Virus record (IMG/VR): IMGVR_UViG_3300006923_000058
Span: 1-38,927 of that record
Length of the DNA stretch: 38,927 nucleotides
Strand: one strand, 5' to 3'
Origin: a virus
Positions 5,485 to 13,647 of the stretch are shown here, piece by piece. The number at the start of each line of letters is the position of its first letter. The stretch's first letter is position 1. The notes under the pieces are model-generated. The model saw only the letters and a list, made by a program, of their open reading frames with translations, did not search any database and was not told the origin of the DNA. Made by a program: the position numbers and the translations under genes.

Positions 5485-5635
5485 CGATACTTATAAAACA
5501 GATTGGAATAATGCGGTCTTCCTGCGGAGAATGTCACCCGCGAGTTATACTGTTGTTCCGTTAAAAATCCTTTATGTAACCTCCCGCTGGGAAGACCCAA
5601 CGTACCTCTGGGTCTTAACCGGCTCTAGCCGCTGA
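5477..5635 (+). CDS. Array protein 24, 52 aa
   Basis: Last member of the main array. It has YKTDW, VPLKILY and YLWVL. The ATG at 5477 overlaps gene 23 by 8 nt. A second ATG, at 5481 in another phase, gives a short unrelated peptide and is rejected. Confidence 0.7.
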   Translation: MNDDTYKTDWNNAVFLRRMSPASYTVVPLKILYVTSRWEDPTYLWVLTGSSR

Positions 5636-5670
5636 TATGGAAGTCACTCAACCTACTCCAGGAGAACAAG

Positions 5671-5877
5671 ATGTTCGCAGGTTTACCAGATGCTCTTTTG
5701 ATTGTGGGATCAGGCACTCTGATCTCTCTCGCCGTTTCCGCTTTCTGTAAGGAGTGGGGTGATACCTACTGCCCTTACAAAGCACTTATGCTAGTTGCGC
5801 TCGCAAGCTCCGCTGGTCTTCTCTCTGCCATATTCGTGGCAACTTGGTTAGCACCGATCTCCTCGGCTTTCCGCTAA
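5671..5877 (+). CDS. Small two-pass membrane protein, 68 aa
   Basis: CAGGAGAA lies 5 nt before the ATG. Two hydrophobic stretches (about residues 7-25 and 38-64) flank a short polar loop with Cys, Lys and Trp. Alternatives include a holin-like or inner-membrane accessory protein. The family is not recognised. Confidence 0.65.
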   Translation: MFAGLPDALLIVGSGTLISLAVSAFCKEWGDTYCPYKALMLVALASSAGLLSAIFVATWLAPISSAFR

Positions 5878-5966
5878 CCAAATTCATCTAGCTCTGAGCC
5901 CCACCGTAAGGTAGAGTGGGTAGGAGATTTGGAAGGAAGTCTACCCCTCACCGAGAGGACGCAGCT

Positions 5967-6356
5967 ATGCACGCAATTTCTATTACGTTTGGCAAAATCA
6001 ATCATCTCTTAATAGGTTTAGAGCAGGACGAGGTTGATCTTCTTCGAGAAGAGAAGCTCTTGGAAATCGGGGGGAACGCCTTCGATGACCGTATCTATAA
6101 CGAAGCCTACTTTACCCTCTGTATGCTATCAAAGGAGGGTCACTGCATCACACCCGAGGATAACGAGGATCTTCTAGGCTACGCCACGTTTACCGACGAG
6201 GACTTGGACTTCATGTTCAATGAGCCCGTCATGCTCGAAGAGGTGATCGTAGATCACACTATCTTTGTCTTTGGTGTCAACATTCCCCGCGCTCCAACGA
6301 TGGACATAGATCGCGCAATAGCTTACGCTACGACTTTCATGGATCACCCTTGGTAG
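5967..6356 (+). CDS. Hypothetical acidic protein, 129 aa
   Basis: The ATG at 5967 is preceded by AGAGGA. An upstream in-frame start at 5916 would add basic residues over a CCCAC/GTGGG hairpin and is less likely. The protein is acidic, with Asp/Glu-rich loops and a conserved-looking hydrophobic C-terminal half. No family is recognised. The next gene starts 9 nt after its stop. Confidence 0.65.
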   Translation: MHAISITFGKINHLLIGLEQDEVDLLREEKLLEIGGNAFDDRIYNEAYFTLCMLSKEGHCITPEDNEDLLGYATFTDEDLDFMFNEPVMLEEVIVDHTIFVFGVNIPRAPTMDIDRAIAYATTFMDHPW

Positions 6357-6364
6357 GAGTAGCA

Positions 6365-6649
6365 ATGGCCGACGACACAGCCGTATACGAAACGATTTTG
6401 ACAAGCTTGACAATGGCCGGAGTTCCCGGTCCCCCGCTGGACTTCGTTCGCCCTTTACTCCGAAACGAGTATGAGCTGCGAGCCACGCTGGAGACGTATA
6501 GAACTCTGCAAGACCCTGCACACAACGAGAAGCTCCAGGCACTGGAGATTTATCACGCATCTTTGGTGTGCTGTTTGAAGGTCTGGTTACGACAGGTCCA
6601 GGTGGATATACCCGCCGCCGCCGGAGAGCTATTGGAGAGTCTAGAATAA
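6365..6649 (+). CDS. Hypothetical helical protein, 94 aa
   Basis: The start at 6365 has TAGGAG 4-9 nt upstream; the in-frame ATG at 6350 overlaps the previous gene and is less likely. The protein is mostly helical, rich in Leu, Glu and Arg. No family is recognised. Confidence 0.65.
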   Translation: MADDTAVYETILTSLTMAGVPGPPLDFVRPLLRNEYELRATLETYRTLQDPAHNEKLQALEIYHASLVCCLKVWLRQVQVDIPAAAGELLESLE

Positions 6650-6659
6650 GTGTTATAAT
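6632..6659 (+). promoter_or_regulatory. Promoter TTGGAG-N16-TATAAT
   Basis: A perfect -10 TATAAT (6654-6659) lies 16 bp from TTGGAG, 34 nt before the helix-turn-helix gene. The -35 overlaps the end of the previous gene. Confidence 0.55.
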
Positions 6660-6692
6660 GCCGAGATAGGTAACTTTCTCTGGAGCTTTAAC

Positions 6693-6923
6693 ATGACGCG
6701 AAACTATCAGTCTGCAGCAGACGCTGCTCGTATATTAGGAGTGTCCGACCGTACCGTCCGCAGCTATGCGGAGAAGTACGAATGGTTCGGATGTAAACTA
6801 GGTCATTCTGAGACTTGGGTATTTACCAAGGACGAGATCGACCGGATGTTTATTCTTCCCCGACCAGGGCGAGGACGTCCTAAGAAGATCAAGCCGGTCG
6901 AACCTGTCGAATCGGTAGAGTGA
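6693..6923 (+). CDS. Helix-turn-helix protein with AT-hook, 76 aa
   Basis: Residues 5-52 match the MerR/excisionase type of small winged helix domain: an SAADAARILGVS-like first helix, a recognition helix with RTVRSY, then a wing and KDEIDRM. Residues 59-65 are GRGRPKK, an AT-hook, followed by a Pro/Glu/Val tail. It should bind DNA through both parts. It has its own promoter and a terminator directly after, so it is a single-gene unit, as expected of a regulator or architectural protein. Confidence 0.8.
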   Translation: MTRNYQSAADAARILGVSDRTVRSYAEKYEWFGCKLGHSETWVFTKDEIDRMFILPRPGRGRPKKIKPVEPVESVE

Positions 6924-6930
6924 ACCTCGG

Positions 6931-6955
6931 GCCGGAGAAATCCGGCTTCTTCTTT
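6931..6955 (+). terminator. Rho-independent terminator
   Basis: GCCGGA-GAAA-TCCGGC, a 6-bp stem with a GNRA loop, is followed by TTCTTCTTT. It ends the helix-turn-helix transcript. Confidence 0.75.
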
Positions 6956-6989
6956 ACACTAGAATTCTCTTACCCGCGAGAATACCAAT

Positions 6990-7193
6990 ATGGCTAAAGC
7001 CAAAGACAATTATGACACACTCACCGACCGCGAGCTTATAGAAGAGCTGGCGTACTACGACGAGGACGAGGAGACCGTTCTGAGCCGTTGGGAGTGCGAT
7101 TTCTACTCCAACATGGTTGAGTGGCTCAAGACGTCCCCGCTGACTCCTGGGCAACGATACAAGGTACTTCAAATCATAAGGAAGCATGACTAA
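6990..7193 (+). CDS. Hypothetical acidic protein, 67 aa
   Basis: Short, acidic and helical, with a run of Asp/Glu in the middle. Upstream GCGAGAA gives a weak ribosome site. Its stop overlaps the next start (TAATG), so the two are co-translated. No family is recognised. Confidence 0.6.
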   Translation: MAKAKDNYDTLTDRELIEELAYYDEDEETVLSRWECDFYSNMVEWLKTSPLTPGQRYKVLQIIRKHD

Positions 7194-7564
7194 TGCACCA
7201 AACCCAATGGACGACAGAACTCGTCCTAACTTATCGCGTTTACCTCCGGCAAGCCACAAACACCGACGACATGGTGCGGGCTATTTCGGAGAAAATTGAT
7301 TATCCCCATAAAGTTGAGGACTCCGGCGAGACGATAACTTGGCCTATGGACCCCAAGGACTACCAAGTCTGCAGGGACAAGGGTTTTCTGATCGTCGATG
7401 ATGGGGCTCCCAAGCTTCTGATTGACACCAAGACCTTTATTATCCCCGTAGCCACCCACGAGGATGCAAAGAGGATTTACAGCGACATCCAGGGTCTGGT
7501 AGGTGACGTCTTTGTCAAAGCCGAGATCCGGCAGGTTGCCGACATTGACCTAGGACCTCAGTGA
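7193..7564 (+). CDS. Hypothetical protein, 123 aa
   Basis: AAGGAAG lies 7-13 nt before the ATG. Mixed alpha/beta composition with alternating hydrophobic strands in the C-terminal half. No recognised family. It is the last gene before the promoter at 7608. Confidence 0.6.
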   Translation: MHQTQWTTELVLTYRVYLRQATNTDDMVRAISEKIDYPHKVEDSGETITWPMDPKDYQVCRDKGFLIVDDGAPKLLIDTKTFIIPVATHEDAKRIYSDIQGLVGDVFVKAEIRQVADIDLGPQ

Positions 7565-7607
7565 TTCCCCTATTATTAGGCGAATCAAGAATTTTGGAAA
7601 ATACCCG

Positions 7608-7636
7608 TTGACGGAAGAATTGATTTAGTCTAGACT
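7608..7636 (+). promoter_or_regulatory. Promoter TTGACG-N17-TAGACT
   Basis: The -35 (7608-7613) and -10 (7631-7636) have ideal spacing and drive the ligase-like pair. The -10 TAGACT is shared with the promoters at 24795 and 25418. The motif CCTATTATTAGG lies just upstream at 7569-7580. Confidence 0.65.
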
Positions 7637-7678
7637 CCCTTTATCTGAAACAACCAACACCAACCGGAGACCCAAAAA

Positions 7679-8224
7679 ATGCCAAACGTAATTCCAAGCA
7701 CTCTGACCTACCCAGTTATCTCTTTCTACATGATGGACGGCATCAAGGTGGCAGTCGATCAGTACGGCATACGCCATCTCCAGTCGGTTGCCGGTAGAAT
7801 CTGCGGCGACCTTCTGCCCATTTTCGTACAAGAGAGGTTTGCTTCCGTTATCGAACAAGTAAAGAAGGACAAAGTCACTCTGCGAGGTTACATCTGGAAT
7901 CACGAGATTTCCAACCAGCAGATGCAAGACACTCTCCAGACCGGCGATAACGTCGAGGACTGGGGAATGTTCATCTACGATTTCCGACAGAAGGGGTCCG
8001 ACGACGGTTTCAAAGCCCGCATCGATCTCTGTGAGGCTTGGTGCGAAGCTACTCAGCATGAGCATCTCTATGCCATCGACACTATGGAATTGGAAACTCC
8101 CAAGATGGTGACCCAGATGTACGACCAAATCCGCGATGCGGGGCATCCAGGGATAGATCTCTACAGCCTCGAAGGCAAACACCTTGGTCACCTACGTCAA
8201 GCAGAGATGCACGCCACTTCCTAA
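7679..8224 (+). CDS. Degenerate DNA-ligase-like protein A, 181 aa
   Basis: Aligns by eye with the N-terminal part of the next gene: FYMMDGIKV matches FDGIRV, and LRGYIWNHEIS matches LEGYLWSPDIS. These positions correspond to nucleotidyltransferase motifs I (K-x-D-G) and III of ATP-dependent DNA ligases. The catalytic Lys of K-x-D-G is Met here, and motif IV (E-G-x-V) is reduced to PGID. There is no OB domain. It therefore looks like a catalytically dead paralogue. CCGGAGA lies about 11 nt before the ATG. Confidence 0.6.
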   Translation: MPNVIPSTLTYPVISFYMMDGIKVAVDQYGIRHLQSVAGRICGDLLPIFVQERFASVIEQVKKDKVTLRGYIWNHEISNQQMQDTLQTGDNVEDWGMFIYDFRQKGSDDGFKARIDLCEAWCEATQHEHLYAIDTMELETPKMVTQMYDQIRDAGHPGIDLYSLEGKHLGHLRQAEMHATS

Positions 8225-8267
8225 TAAACCAAAACACCCCCTTTTTTACCCAGGAGACTATTACCAC

Positions 8268-9143
8268 ATGAGTAACCCTACCCCACACGAATCGAACGAG
8301 GCTCGCCTCCAACTTTGGCCCATGGACTTGATCGAGGTGAACGACACCAGGATCACGTATCCCATTACAGGATGTGCCTTGTTTGATGGCATCCGGGTCC
8401 TCTTCACAAAGGACGGGATCTTCGACCAACAGAACGTACAGTTCCCCGACTTCGTGGACGACCGTTTCAGCGAACTACTCGCTGCAGTCAAAGAGAGTGA
8501 CTGCGTCTTGGAAGGCTACCTCTGGTCTCCCGACATTTCCTACCAGCAAATGCTGGAAGCTCTTCAGTCATCTGACAAGGTGACCCAGCTCCACTTCCAT
8601 GTCTACGACATGCTCTCGTCATCCGAGTGGAACGATGACGACGGAGCGGGCCAACCTTACATCGCTCGCTTTGAGGAATACACCCAGTGGGTCGAGAAGC
8701 AGCAACTCGATTACGTCTACCCCGTTGACCAGATGATGCTGGACAACGAGAAGATGACCAACCAGCTCATTGAGCAGTGCGTCGATGCAGGTCACGAGGG
8801 GATCGTCCTTCGCAACCCCATGAGCCTTTACCACCATGGTCAGGTGGAGTTGGACGACCGTTTGGTCTTCCCCTTCAAACGCCCCAAAGAGGGTGAGGCT
8901 GCTGTCCAGAAGCTGGTTAATATTGAAGGACACCCCTTCTACCCAGACGGGCCTGGAGCCGTTGTCAAGTTCACCAAGGAAGGTGATAAGACAGAGTGTC
9001 TGCTTGCCATCTCGAATGAAGTGCAAACGAGTCCCAAGTGGAAATCCTTGCAGAAATCTCCTCTAGGGGTGAAGGTGCAGACGTCTTTCACCCACTTCGG
9101 GCGTAAGGATATTCCCCGCTTGGGAACCATCCAAGAACTTTAA
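8268..9143 (+). CDS. DNA-ligase-like protein B without catalytic lysine, 291 aa
   Basis: The layout is that of a small phage ATP-dependent DNA ligase: FDGIR (39-43, motif I), LEGYLW (81-86, motif III), FHVYDML (110-116, motif IIIa), HEGIVLR (176-182, motif IV), FPFKRPKEGEAAV (201-213, motif V) and a C-terminal OB-like part (225-291). The motif I Lys that forms the AMP adduct is Leu, and the motif III Glu is Tyr. It could bind nucleic-acid ends without sealing. CAGGAGA precedes the ATG; a start at 8184 overlaps gene A and is less likely. Confidence 0.65.
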   Translation: MSNPTPHESNEARLQLWPMDLIEVNDTRITYPITGCALFDGIRVLFTKDGIFDQQNVQFPDFVDDRFSELLAAVKESDCVLEGYLWSPDISYQQMLEALQSSDKVTQLHFHVYDMLSSSEWNDDDGAGQPYIARFEEYTQWVEKQQLDYVYPVDQMMLDNEKMTNQLIEQCVDAGHEGIVLRNPMSLYHHGQVELDDRLVFPFKRPKEGEAAVQKLVNIEGHPFYPDGPGAVVKFTKEGDKTECLLAISNEVQTSPKWKSLQKSPLGVKVQTSFTHFGRKDIPRLGTIQEL

Positions 9144-9154
9144 ACCATCGGTGT

Positions 9155-9196
9155 GAGGCTGTCCTGCTCTGGTGCGGGTGGGACAGCCTCTGTTTT
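9155..9196 (+). terminator. Rho-independent terminator
   Basis: A perfect 10-bp stem, GAGGCTGTCC/GGACAGCCTC, has a 16-nt loop and a TGTTTT tail. It ends the ligase-like operon and shows that an upstream GTG at 9153 is not the start of the next gene. Confidence 0.8.
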
Positions 9197-9212
9197 AGAT
9201 TTGGAACACAAA

Positions 9213-10316
9213 ATGCAAGACTCTGCCTATAGCCCCTTGAAGGTCTTCCACCAGCAGGAGACTCTTCAAGCTCTGGCATTAGAACAACAACCCAATCCCC
9301 GCCATGTCCAACTGATTATCTCGGACCTGTGCAATCAATCCTGCGGATTTTGTAGTTATCGCATGGATGGCTATGCCTCTAACCAACTGTTCACGCTAGG
9401 TGCAGATCTGGCTAAAAGCGGAACCAACAACCCAAAGCGGATGATGGACTTTGACAAGGTCCAAGAGATCATCGACGACTGCAAGGAGATGGGAGTAGGT
9501 GCGATCCAGTTGACAGGAGGTGGAGAGCCTACGGTGCATCCCCGCTTCCAGGAGACTTGCGAACAGATTATAGATCTTGACATGGACCTTGGTCTCGTCA
9601 CCAATGGGCTCCTCTTAAAGGAAGGGACTCGTGAGCTTCTTATGGATGCCTCTTGGGCGAGAGTGTCTATTGACTCAGGAACCCCAGAGACTTATGCAAA
9701 CGTGCGAAGCGTCCCCGCCATACAGTTCGACAAAGTGTGGGGCAACCTTGAGGCACTCTGCAAACTCCGAGACGAAAAGAAATCGGACCTTATCGTAGGT
9801 GCAGGCTTCGTAGTCACCAAAGACAATTGGAGGGAGATTCCCCTCTTCGCTAAACGCGCGAAGGAGACGGGTGTGGACAACATCCGCTTCTCTGCAATCT
9901 TCCAGAATGGAGGTAGCCGATACTTCAACAGCTTCTTTGACGAGGCTGCTGAGTTGTGCAAAGAAGCTGCGGATCTGGCCGAAGGAAAGTTCACCGTCTT
10001 CAATGGCTTTGGTGATCGCGTAGCAGATCTCGCCCAGAAGGCTCCTGACTACGACTTCTGCGGCTACCAGCATTTCACAACATACATCGGAGGGGACCTT
10101 AACGTCTATCGATGTTGCGGGTATGCTTACAATGAAAGGGGTTTGATTGGCTCCCTTGAAGGGCAGACCTTCAAACAGCTTTGGGCCTCCAAAGAGAAGA
10201 AAGAAGACTTCGACAACTTCTGCGCATCAGAGTGTGGAGTTTGTCAATTCAACCACAAAAACAAGGCTATCCTTTATGCCTTGGACCCTAACCCTCGACA
10301 TGTGGATTTCATATGA
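9213..10316 (+). CDS. Radical SAM enzyme with C-terminal cysteine domain, 367 aa
   Basis: C40-x3-C44-x2-C47 (DLCNQSCGFC) is the radical SAM 4Fe-4S site, followed by a GGGEPT-type SAM motif (LTGGGEPTVHP). The C-terminus has a second Cys set (YRCCGY, then C-x3-C-x2-C in ASECGVCQ), like SPASM or twitch domains that hold an auxiliary cluster. It should cleave SAM to a deoxyadenosyl radical; the substrate is unknown. It opens a run of overlapping glycosyltransferase genes, so a sugar, lipid or nucleotide substrate is plausible. Confidence 0.85.
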   Translation: MQDSAYSPLKVFHQQETLQALALEQQPNPRHVQLIISDLCNQSCGFCSYRMDGYASNQLFTLGADLAKSGTNNPKRMMDFDKVQEIIDDCKEMGVGAIQLTGGGEPTVHPRFQETCEQIIDLDMDLGLVTNGLLLKEGTRELLMDASWARVSIDSGTPETYANVRSVPAIQFDKVWGNLEALCKLRDEKKSDLIVGAGFVVTKDNWREIPLFAKRAKETGVDNIRFSAIFQNGGSRYFNSFFDEAAELCKEAADLAEGKFTVFNGFGDRVADLAQKAPDYDFCGYQHFTTYIGGDLNVYRCCGYAYNERGLIGSLEGQTFKQLWASKEKKEDFDNFCASECGVCQFNHKNKAILYALDPNPRHVDFI

Positions 10317-11113
10317 TTGCTGATGGTTTTATATTTTTTAATGAGTTCGAGCTTTTGGAACTTCGACTTCAAGAGTTAGAAGACACCATAGACGTCCATA
10401 TCCTAGTGGAGTCTGCTCACACCCACACAGGTATACCAAAGCCTTATTACTTCGAGGAGAACAAGGAGAGGTTCGGCAAGTGGCTTAATAAGATTAGGCA
10501 CATTAAACTTGAGCTGCCCCCTAAACTTCTCAACAGCGATCTACCCGCGAGAGATGCTGCCTTCGCCCGTGAGGCTTGGCAGAGAGACCAGATAGCGCAG
10601 GGTTTCTGGGGGTTAAAGCAGAACGATTGGGTAATCCTCTCGGATGTTGATGAGATCCCTCGCCCCGACCTAGTAAAATGGGTAGCAACTAAGATGGACG
10701 GAAAACCTGTCACTCTTATACAGAAACTCCATTACTACTACGTGAATCTCGTTCAGCAACAACCTTGGTATGGCTCAACAATGAGTACACGCGCCTTTAC
10801 ACCCTCCTGCCAAGAGGTAGCAGGTAATCGAGCCCTACACCCAGGCATCCGAGACGGAGGGTGGCATTTCTCTTTTCTAGGAGGGGCCGATTCCATTATG
10901 AAGAAGATACGATCTTACTCAGAAACTCAAACTGATACAGAGAGGACACAAAACAAAGAGTTCATAGAGCAGTGTTTAAACTCAGGAGCGGACATCTTTG
11001 GCCGACCGCAGGAGGAGTTTAAAAAGACCTTCGTAACTTTAGATGCTTCCTATCCCGCAGCCCTTCCTGCGTTTTTAGAAAAATACCCACACTTTGAAAG
11101 GAAAGATTTCTAA
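10313..11113 (+). CDS. Glycosyltransferase, GT17-like, 266 aa
   Basis: The N-terminus IADGFIFFNEFELLELRL and the following LVES-x-x-THTG segment are typical of family GT17 (beta-1,4-N-acetylglucosaminyltransferase-like). A DVDEI metal-binding motif is at residues 111-115. It overlaps the radical SAM gene by 4 nt (ATGA) and the next gene by 1 nt. It should transfer a sugar from a nucleotide donor; the acceptor is unknown. Confidence 0.75.
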   Translation: MIADGFIFFNEFELLELRLQELEDTIDVHILVESAHTHTGIPKPYYFEENKERFGKWLNKIRHIKLELPPKLLNSDLPARDAAFAREAWQRDQIAQGFWGLKQNDWVILSDVDEIPRPDLVKWVATKMDGKPVTLIQKLHYYYVNLVQQQPWYGSTMSTRAFTPSCQEVAGNRALHPGIRDGGWHFSFLGGADSIMKKIRSYSETQTDTERTQNKEFIEQCLNSGADIFGRPQEEFKKTFVTLDASYPAALPAFLEKYPHFERKDF

Positions 11114-11709
11114 TGCGACTTTCTATCCTGATCCCAACTTTGTCCTCCCGTTTTGATTTGTTCCAACCTTTGATACAGAAGTTGGAGAAGCAGATCGCAG
11201 ACGTAGGAACCGATCAAGTAGAGATCCTTGGTTTACTTGACAACAAGAAGAGTAGCGTTGGTAGGAAGAGGAACCAGCTACTAGATTTAGCACAAGGAGA
11301 GTTCTTGCTTTTTATAGATGACGACGACGACGTCTCCGACGATTATATTAGTCAGCTACTCTTTGCCTTAACTGTACCTGATGTAGATCTCGTTCTCTTT
11401 GACGTTCTTCTTCAGTATCAACAAGAGCCTCCTCGAAATCAAGCAAAGGAGGTTCGGTGCCGATATGACCAAGGTCTTAACAACGGTCGTAACATTCGCC
11501 CATCCTTTTATGAGGGACCTCCTGCGCATACGCATGCGTGGCGAGCTTCTAAGATCCAACATCTAAGGTTCCCTGACAAAAACTTCGGAGAAGATTCTGA
11601 CTGGTCTCTTCGGGCAAAGACCTTTGTAGAGAAGGTAGTCCGTATTGATAAGACTCTTTATTTTTACAAATTTGACAAGGCACGAACGGAGACACGAGAT
11701 GGTAGATAA
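11113..11709 (+). CDS. Glycosyltransferase, GT2-like, 198 aa
   Basis: A GT-A fold start (LSILIPTLSSR), a GRKRNQLLDLAQGE stretch and IDDDDD at 68-73 (the DxD metal site) mark a GT2-type enzyme. It is shorter than most GT2 proteins and ends soon after a GEDSDW motif. It overlaps the methyltransferase gene by 11 nt. Confidence 0.75.
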   Translation: MRLSILIPTLSSRFDLFQPLIQKLEKQIADVGTDQVEILGLLDNKKSSVGRKRNQLLDLAQGEFLLFIDDDDDVSDDYISQLLFALTVPDVDLVLFDVLLQYQQEPPRNQAKEVRCRYDQGLNNGRNIRPSFYEGPPAHTHAWRASKIQHLRFPDKNFGEDSDWSLRAKTFVEKVVRIDKTLYFYKFDKARTETRDGR

Positions 11710-12217
11710 GTTTGAGTCACCCCCACACTCTAAGCTTGTAGCTTCCTTGGCAGAGTCCCTGCAACCCTCTCTTTATTTAGAGCTTGGCATACAGGAAGGT
11801 TACACCTTCAATTTGGTGAGTAGACATGCGAACCGCTCAGTTGGGGTCGATCAGACCAAAAGGCTGTATGGAGGTGAGGTTTACGTGGAGAGTACCGATT
11901 CTTTCTTTGCGGCTGAGAGGTTACAAAAGTCTTCCGTTGATTTAGTTTTTATTGACGCAGACCACAGCTATGCTGCTGTGGCTTCTGACTTTGCGAATGC
12001 CCTGAAGCTCTTAGTTCCTGGGGGTTGTATTCTCTTGCACGACACTGATCCTAGGGAGAAAGGTCTAATGGTTAACCACCGTTGTGGGGACGCTTATAGA
12101 TTTGCCCACCAACTGGAGAGTAATCCAAACTTTAATGTAGTCACCCTTCCCGTTGCCGAGGCGGGACTTTCCCTAGTTACCCGAGTCGAAGACTCAAGAG
12201 TTCACCGACTATTATAA
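11699..12217 (+). CDS. SAM-dependent methyltransferase (class I), 172 aa
   Basis: The YLELGIQEG segment is the SAM-binding glycine loop, and FIDADHSY followed by LLVPGGCILLHD is characteristic of small O-methyltransferase-like enzymes (Methyltransf_24 type). The ATG at 11699 was chosen because the alternative at 11645 lies deep in the previous gene. Within a glycosyltransferase cluster it may methylate a sugar or a modified base. Confidence 0.75.
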   Translation: MVDKFESPPHSKLVASLAESLQPSLYLELGIQEGYTFNLVSRHANRSVGVDQTKRLYGGEVYVESTDSFFAAERLQKSSVDLVFIDADHSYAAVASDFANALKLLVPGGCILLHDTDPREKGLMVNHRCGDAYRFAHQLESNPNFNVVTLPVAEAGLSLVTRVEDSRVHRLL

Positions 12218-12229
12218 GGAATCCTACCC

Positions 12230-12964
12230 ATGGACGTTGAATGCTCAATTGTCATAGCTACCCGAGAGAAGGAGGTGGAGCTTCGACGGACTCTGACCAC
12301 CATCTTCCGACAGAAGCCCCCCTTTAATTTTGAGGTGATTGTTGTAGATGATGGCTCCCCCGGCGATACCGGTTTTGTCTGCGAGAACTTCCGAAGCTAC
12401 GGAAATCTGATCCGATACCACCGGTTGGAAAAGGAGAAGTATGGTAACCCTGCACACGCGCGTAACGTAGGCTACAAGATGGCAAGAGGGAAGGTAATTA
12501 TTGCCCAATCCGATGATGTCATCCATGGCGAAAAGACTACCATAGAACGACTTGCACTTGCTGACAACACAGAGAAGTTCACTATAGCCCTCGTTCATAA
12601 TGCTGTGGTGAACCAGGAATGTCAAGTAACTCGAAAGCTGCCGTTGTTTACAGGACCTGACAACCCTCGCCCCCTCTTCTTCTTAGGCTCTCTTCTACGA
12701 GAGCATGTCTATGAGATTGGCGGGAACTCCGAAGACTTCACTGAGCCTGGGTATGAGGATGATTGGTTTGCACAATGCCTGATTCACGGCAGAGGTTTGA
12801 CGCCCATCTTCCGAACTGACATAACAGGTTATCACCAACGGCATACAAGAGCTTGCGTTCAAGTCTCTTACGCAAAGATGAAAGAGTTATTTGAGTGTAA
12901 GTATAAGGCGGCGTCCGAAGGAAAAGCTCCCTGGCAAGGAGGACCCCCTTGGGATCTGGAGTAA
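12230..12964 (+). CDS. Glycosyltransferase family 2, 244 aa
   Basis: A typical GT2 layout: CSIVIATREKEVELRRTL, EVIVVDDGSPGD and AHARNVGYKMARG, with a QSDDV metal site, then a long acceptor region with GYEDDWF. ATAAGGAA precedes the ATG. It ends 15 nt inside the next gene. Confidence 0.8.
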   Translation: MDVECSIVIATREKEVELRRTLTTIFRQKPPFNFEVIVVDDGSPGDTGFVCENFRSYGNLIRYHRLEKEKYGNPAHARNVGYKMARGKVIIAQSDDVIHGEKTTIERLALADNTEKFTIALVHNAVVNQECQVTRKLPLFTGPDNPRPLFFLGSLLREHVYEIGGNSEDFTEPGYEDDWFAQCLIHGRGLTPIFRTDITGYHQRHTRACVQVSYAKMKELFECKYKAASEGKAPWQGGPPWDLE

Positions 12965-13647
12965 GTATAGCTGTAGCTTACCACCGACCGGAAATCCGGG
13001 ATCAAGCTTTAGCCTCTCTAGGGAAATACGACATCCCTCCTGTCTTCTCTGTAGATGGAGGCTCCCTGACGTCTTGCTCCCAGCTTTGGAATACTTGCAT
13101 TGATCGATGTGAAACGGATACACTTATCATCTGCAACGAGAAGGCTCGCCCTACAAAATATCACATAGAGAAGGTCCAACAACTTCTCGACGAAGGTTTT
13201 GGTTTGGTCGGGCTTTATCGTTTTGGTTTCTTTGGCTTCCGAAAGGATACTATAAGAAAGATAGGCTTTTTTGACGAACGGTATGTGGGAGGTCACTACG
13301 AGGACAATGACACGATCCTTCGGTTAAAGGAGGCTGATATAGCTTACTACGAAACCGAGGAGACTCCTTACATACAAATGTCAAGTGCATGGCACCATGA
13401 ACAGGCTAAGTCACATTGGAAGTCTAAGTGGCGACTTACGAAAGGTCTCTACCAACGACTTCAAGAGGAGGAAAGCTACTCCTACAAACTAGGGGAACCT
13501 GCTCCCCAAACTCTCTTGCCATGGTCGAGAAGTAAACTCCTGACTATGTCGGGAGGTCACCTAAATAGACAACTTATAGAACACCCACCTACTAATAGGA
13601 GAAACTATGGCTGCAATTTCATTCGCGATAATTCGAGTTCTGGGTAA
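12949..13647 (+). CDS. Glycosyltransferase-like protein, TTG start, 232 aa
   Basis: A TTG at 12949 is backed by AGGAGG 5 nt upstream, and no ATG fits. The N-terminal SIAVAYHRPEIRDQAL and FFDERYVGGHYEDND resemble the nucleotide and acceptor regions of GT2 enzymes, but the central DxD is not obvious (ICNEKA at that position). It overlaps the next gene by 41 nt, and its Asn/Ser-rich tail lies in that overlap. Confidence 0.65.
   Translation: MGSGVSIAVAYHRPEIRDQALASLGKYDIPPVFSVDGGSLTSCSQLWNTCIDRCETDTLIICNEKARPTKYHIEKVQQLLDEGFGLVGLYRFGFFGFRKDTIRKIGFFDERYVGGHYEDNDTILRLKEADIAYYETEETPYIQMSSAWHHEQAKSHWKSKWRLTKGLYQRLQEEESYSYKLGEPAPQTLLPWSRSKLLTMSGGHLNRQLIEHPPTNRRNYGCNFIRDNSSSG

Larger units (their letters stand above)
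1379..5635 (+). other. Micro-gene array: 24 members of a P-x-K-x-L-Y family
   Basis: At least 25 small genes run head to tail, 24 of them with the shared signature (intact in most, worn in a few): [hydrophobic]-P-x-K-x-L-Y, then W-x-[YF] within about 4-12 residues, and often an N-terminal Y-x-x-[DEN]-W. Outside the signature the proteins do not align. Most neighbours overlap by 1, 4, 7 or 8 nt (TAATG, ATGA) or are spaced by a few bases, so translation is probably coupled. I do not recognise the family. The pattern suggests ancient duplication with fast divergence around one conserved contact site. Confidence 0.75.

Noticed and set aside
9153-9212. GTG start at 9153 for the radical SAM gene
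   Set aside because: It lies in the stem of a perfect terminator; ATG at 9213 gives the expected N-terminus.
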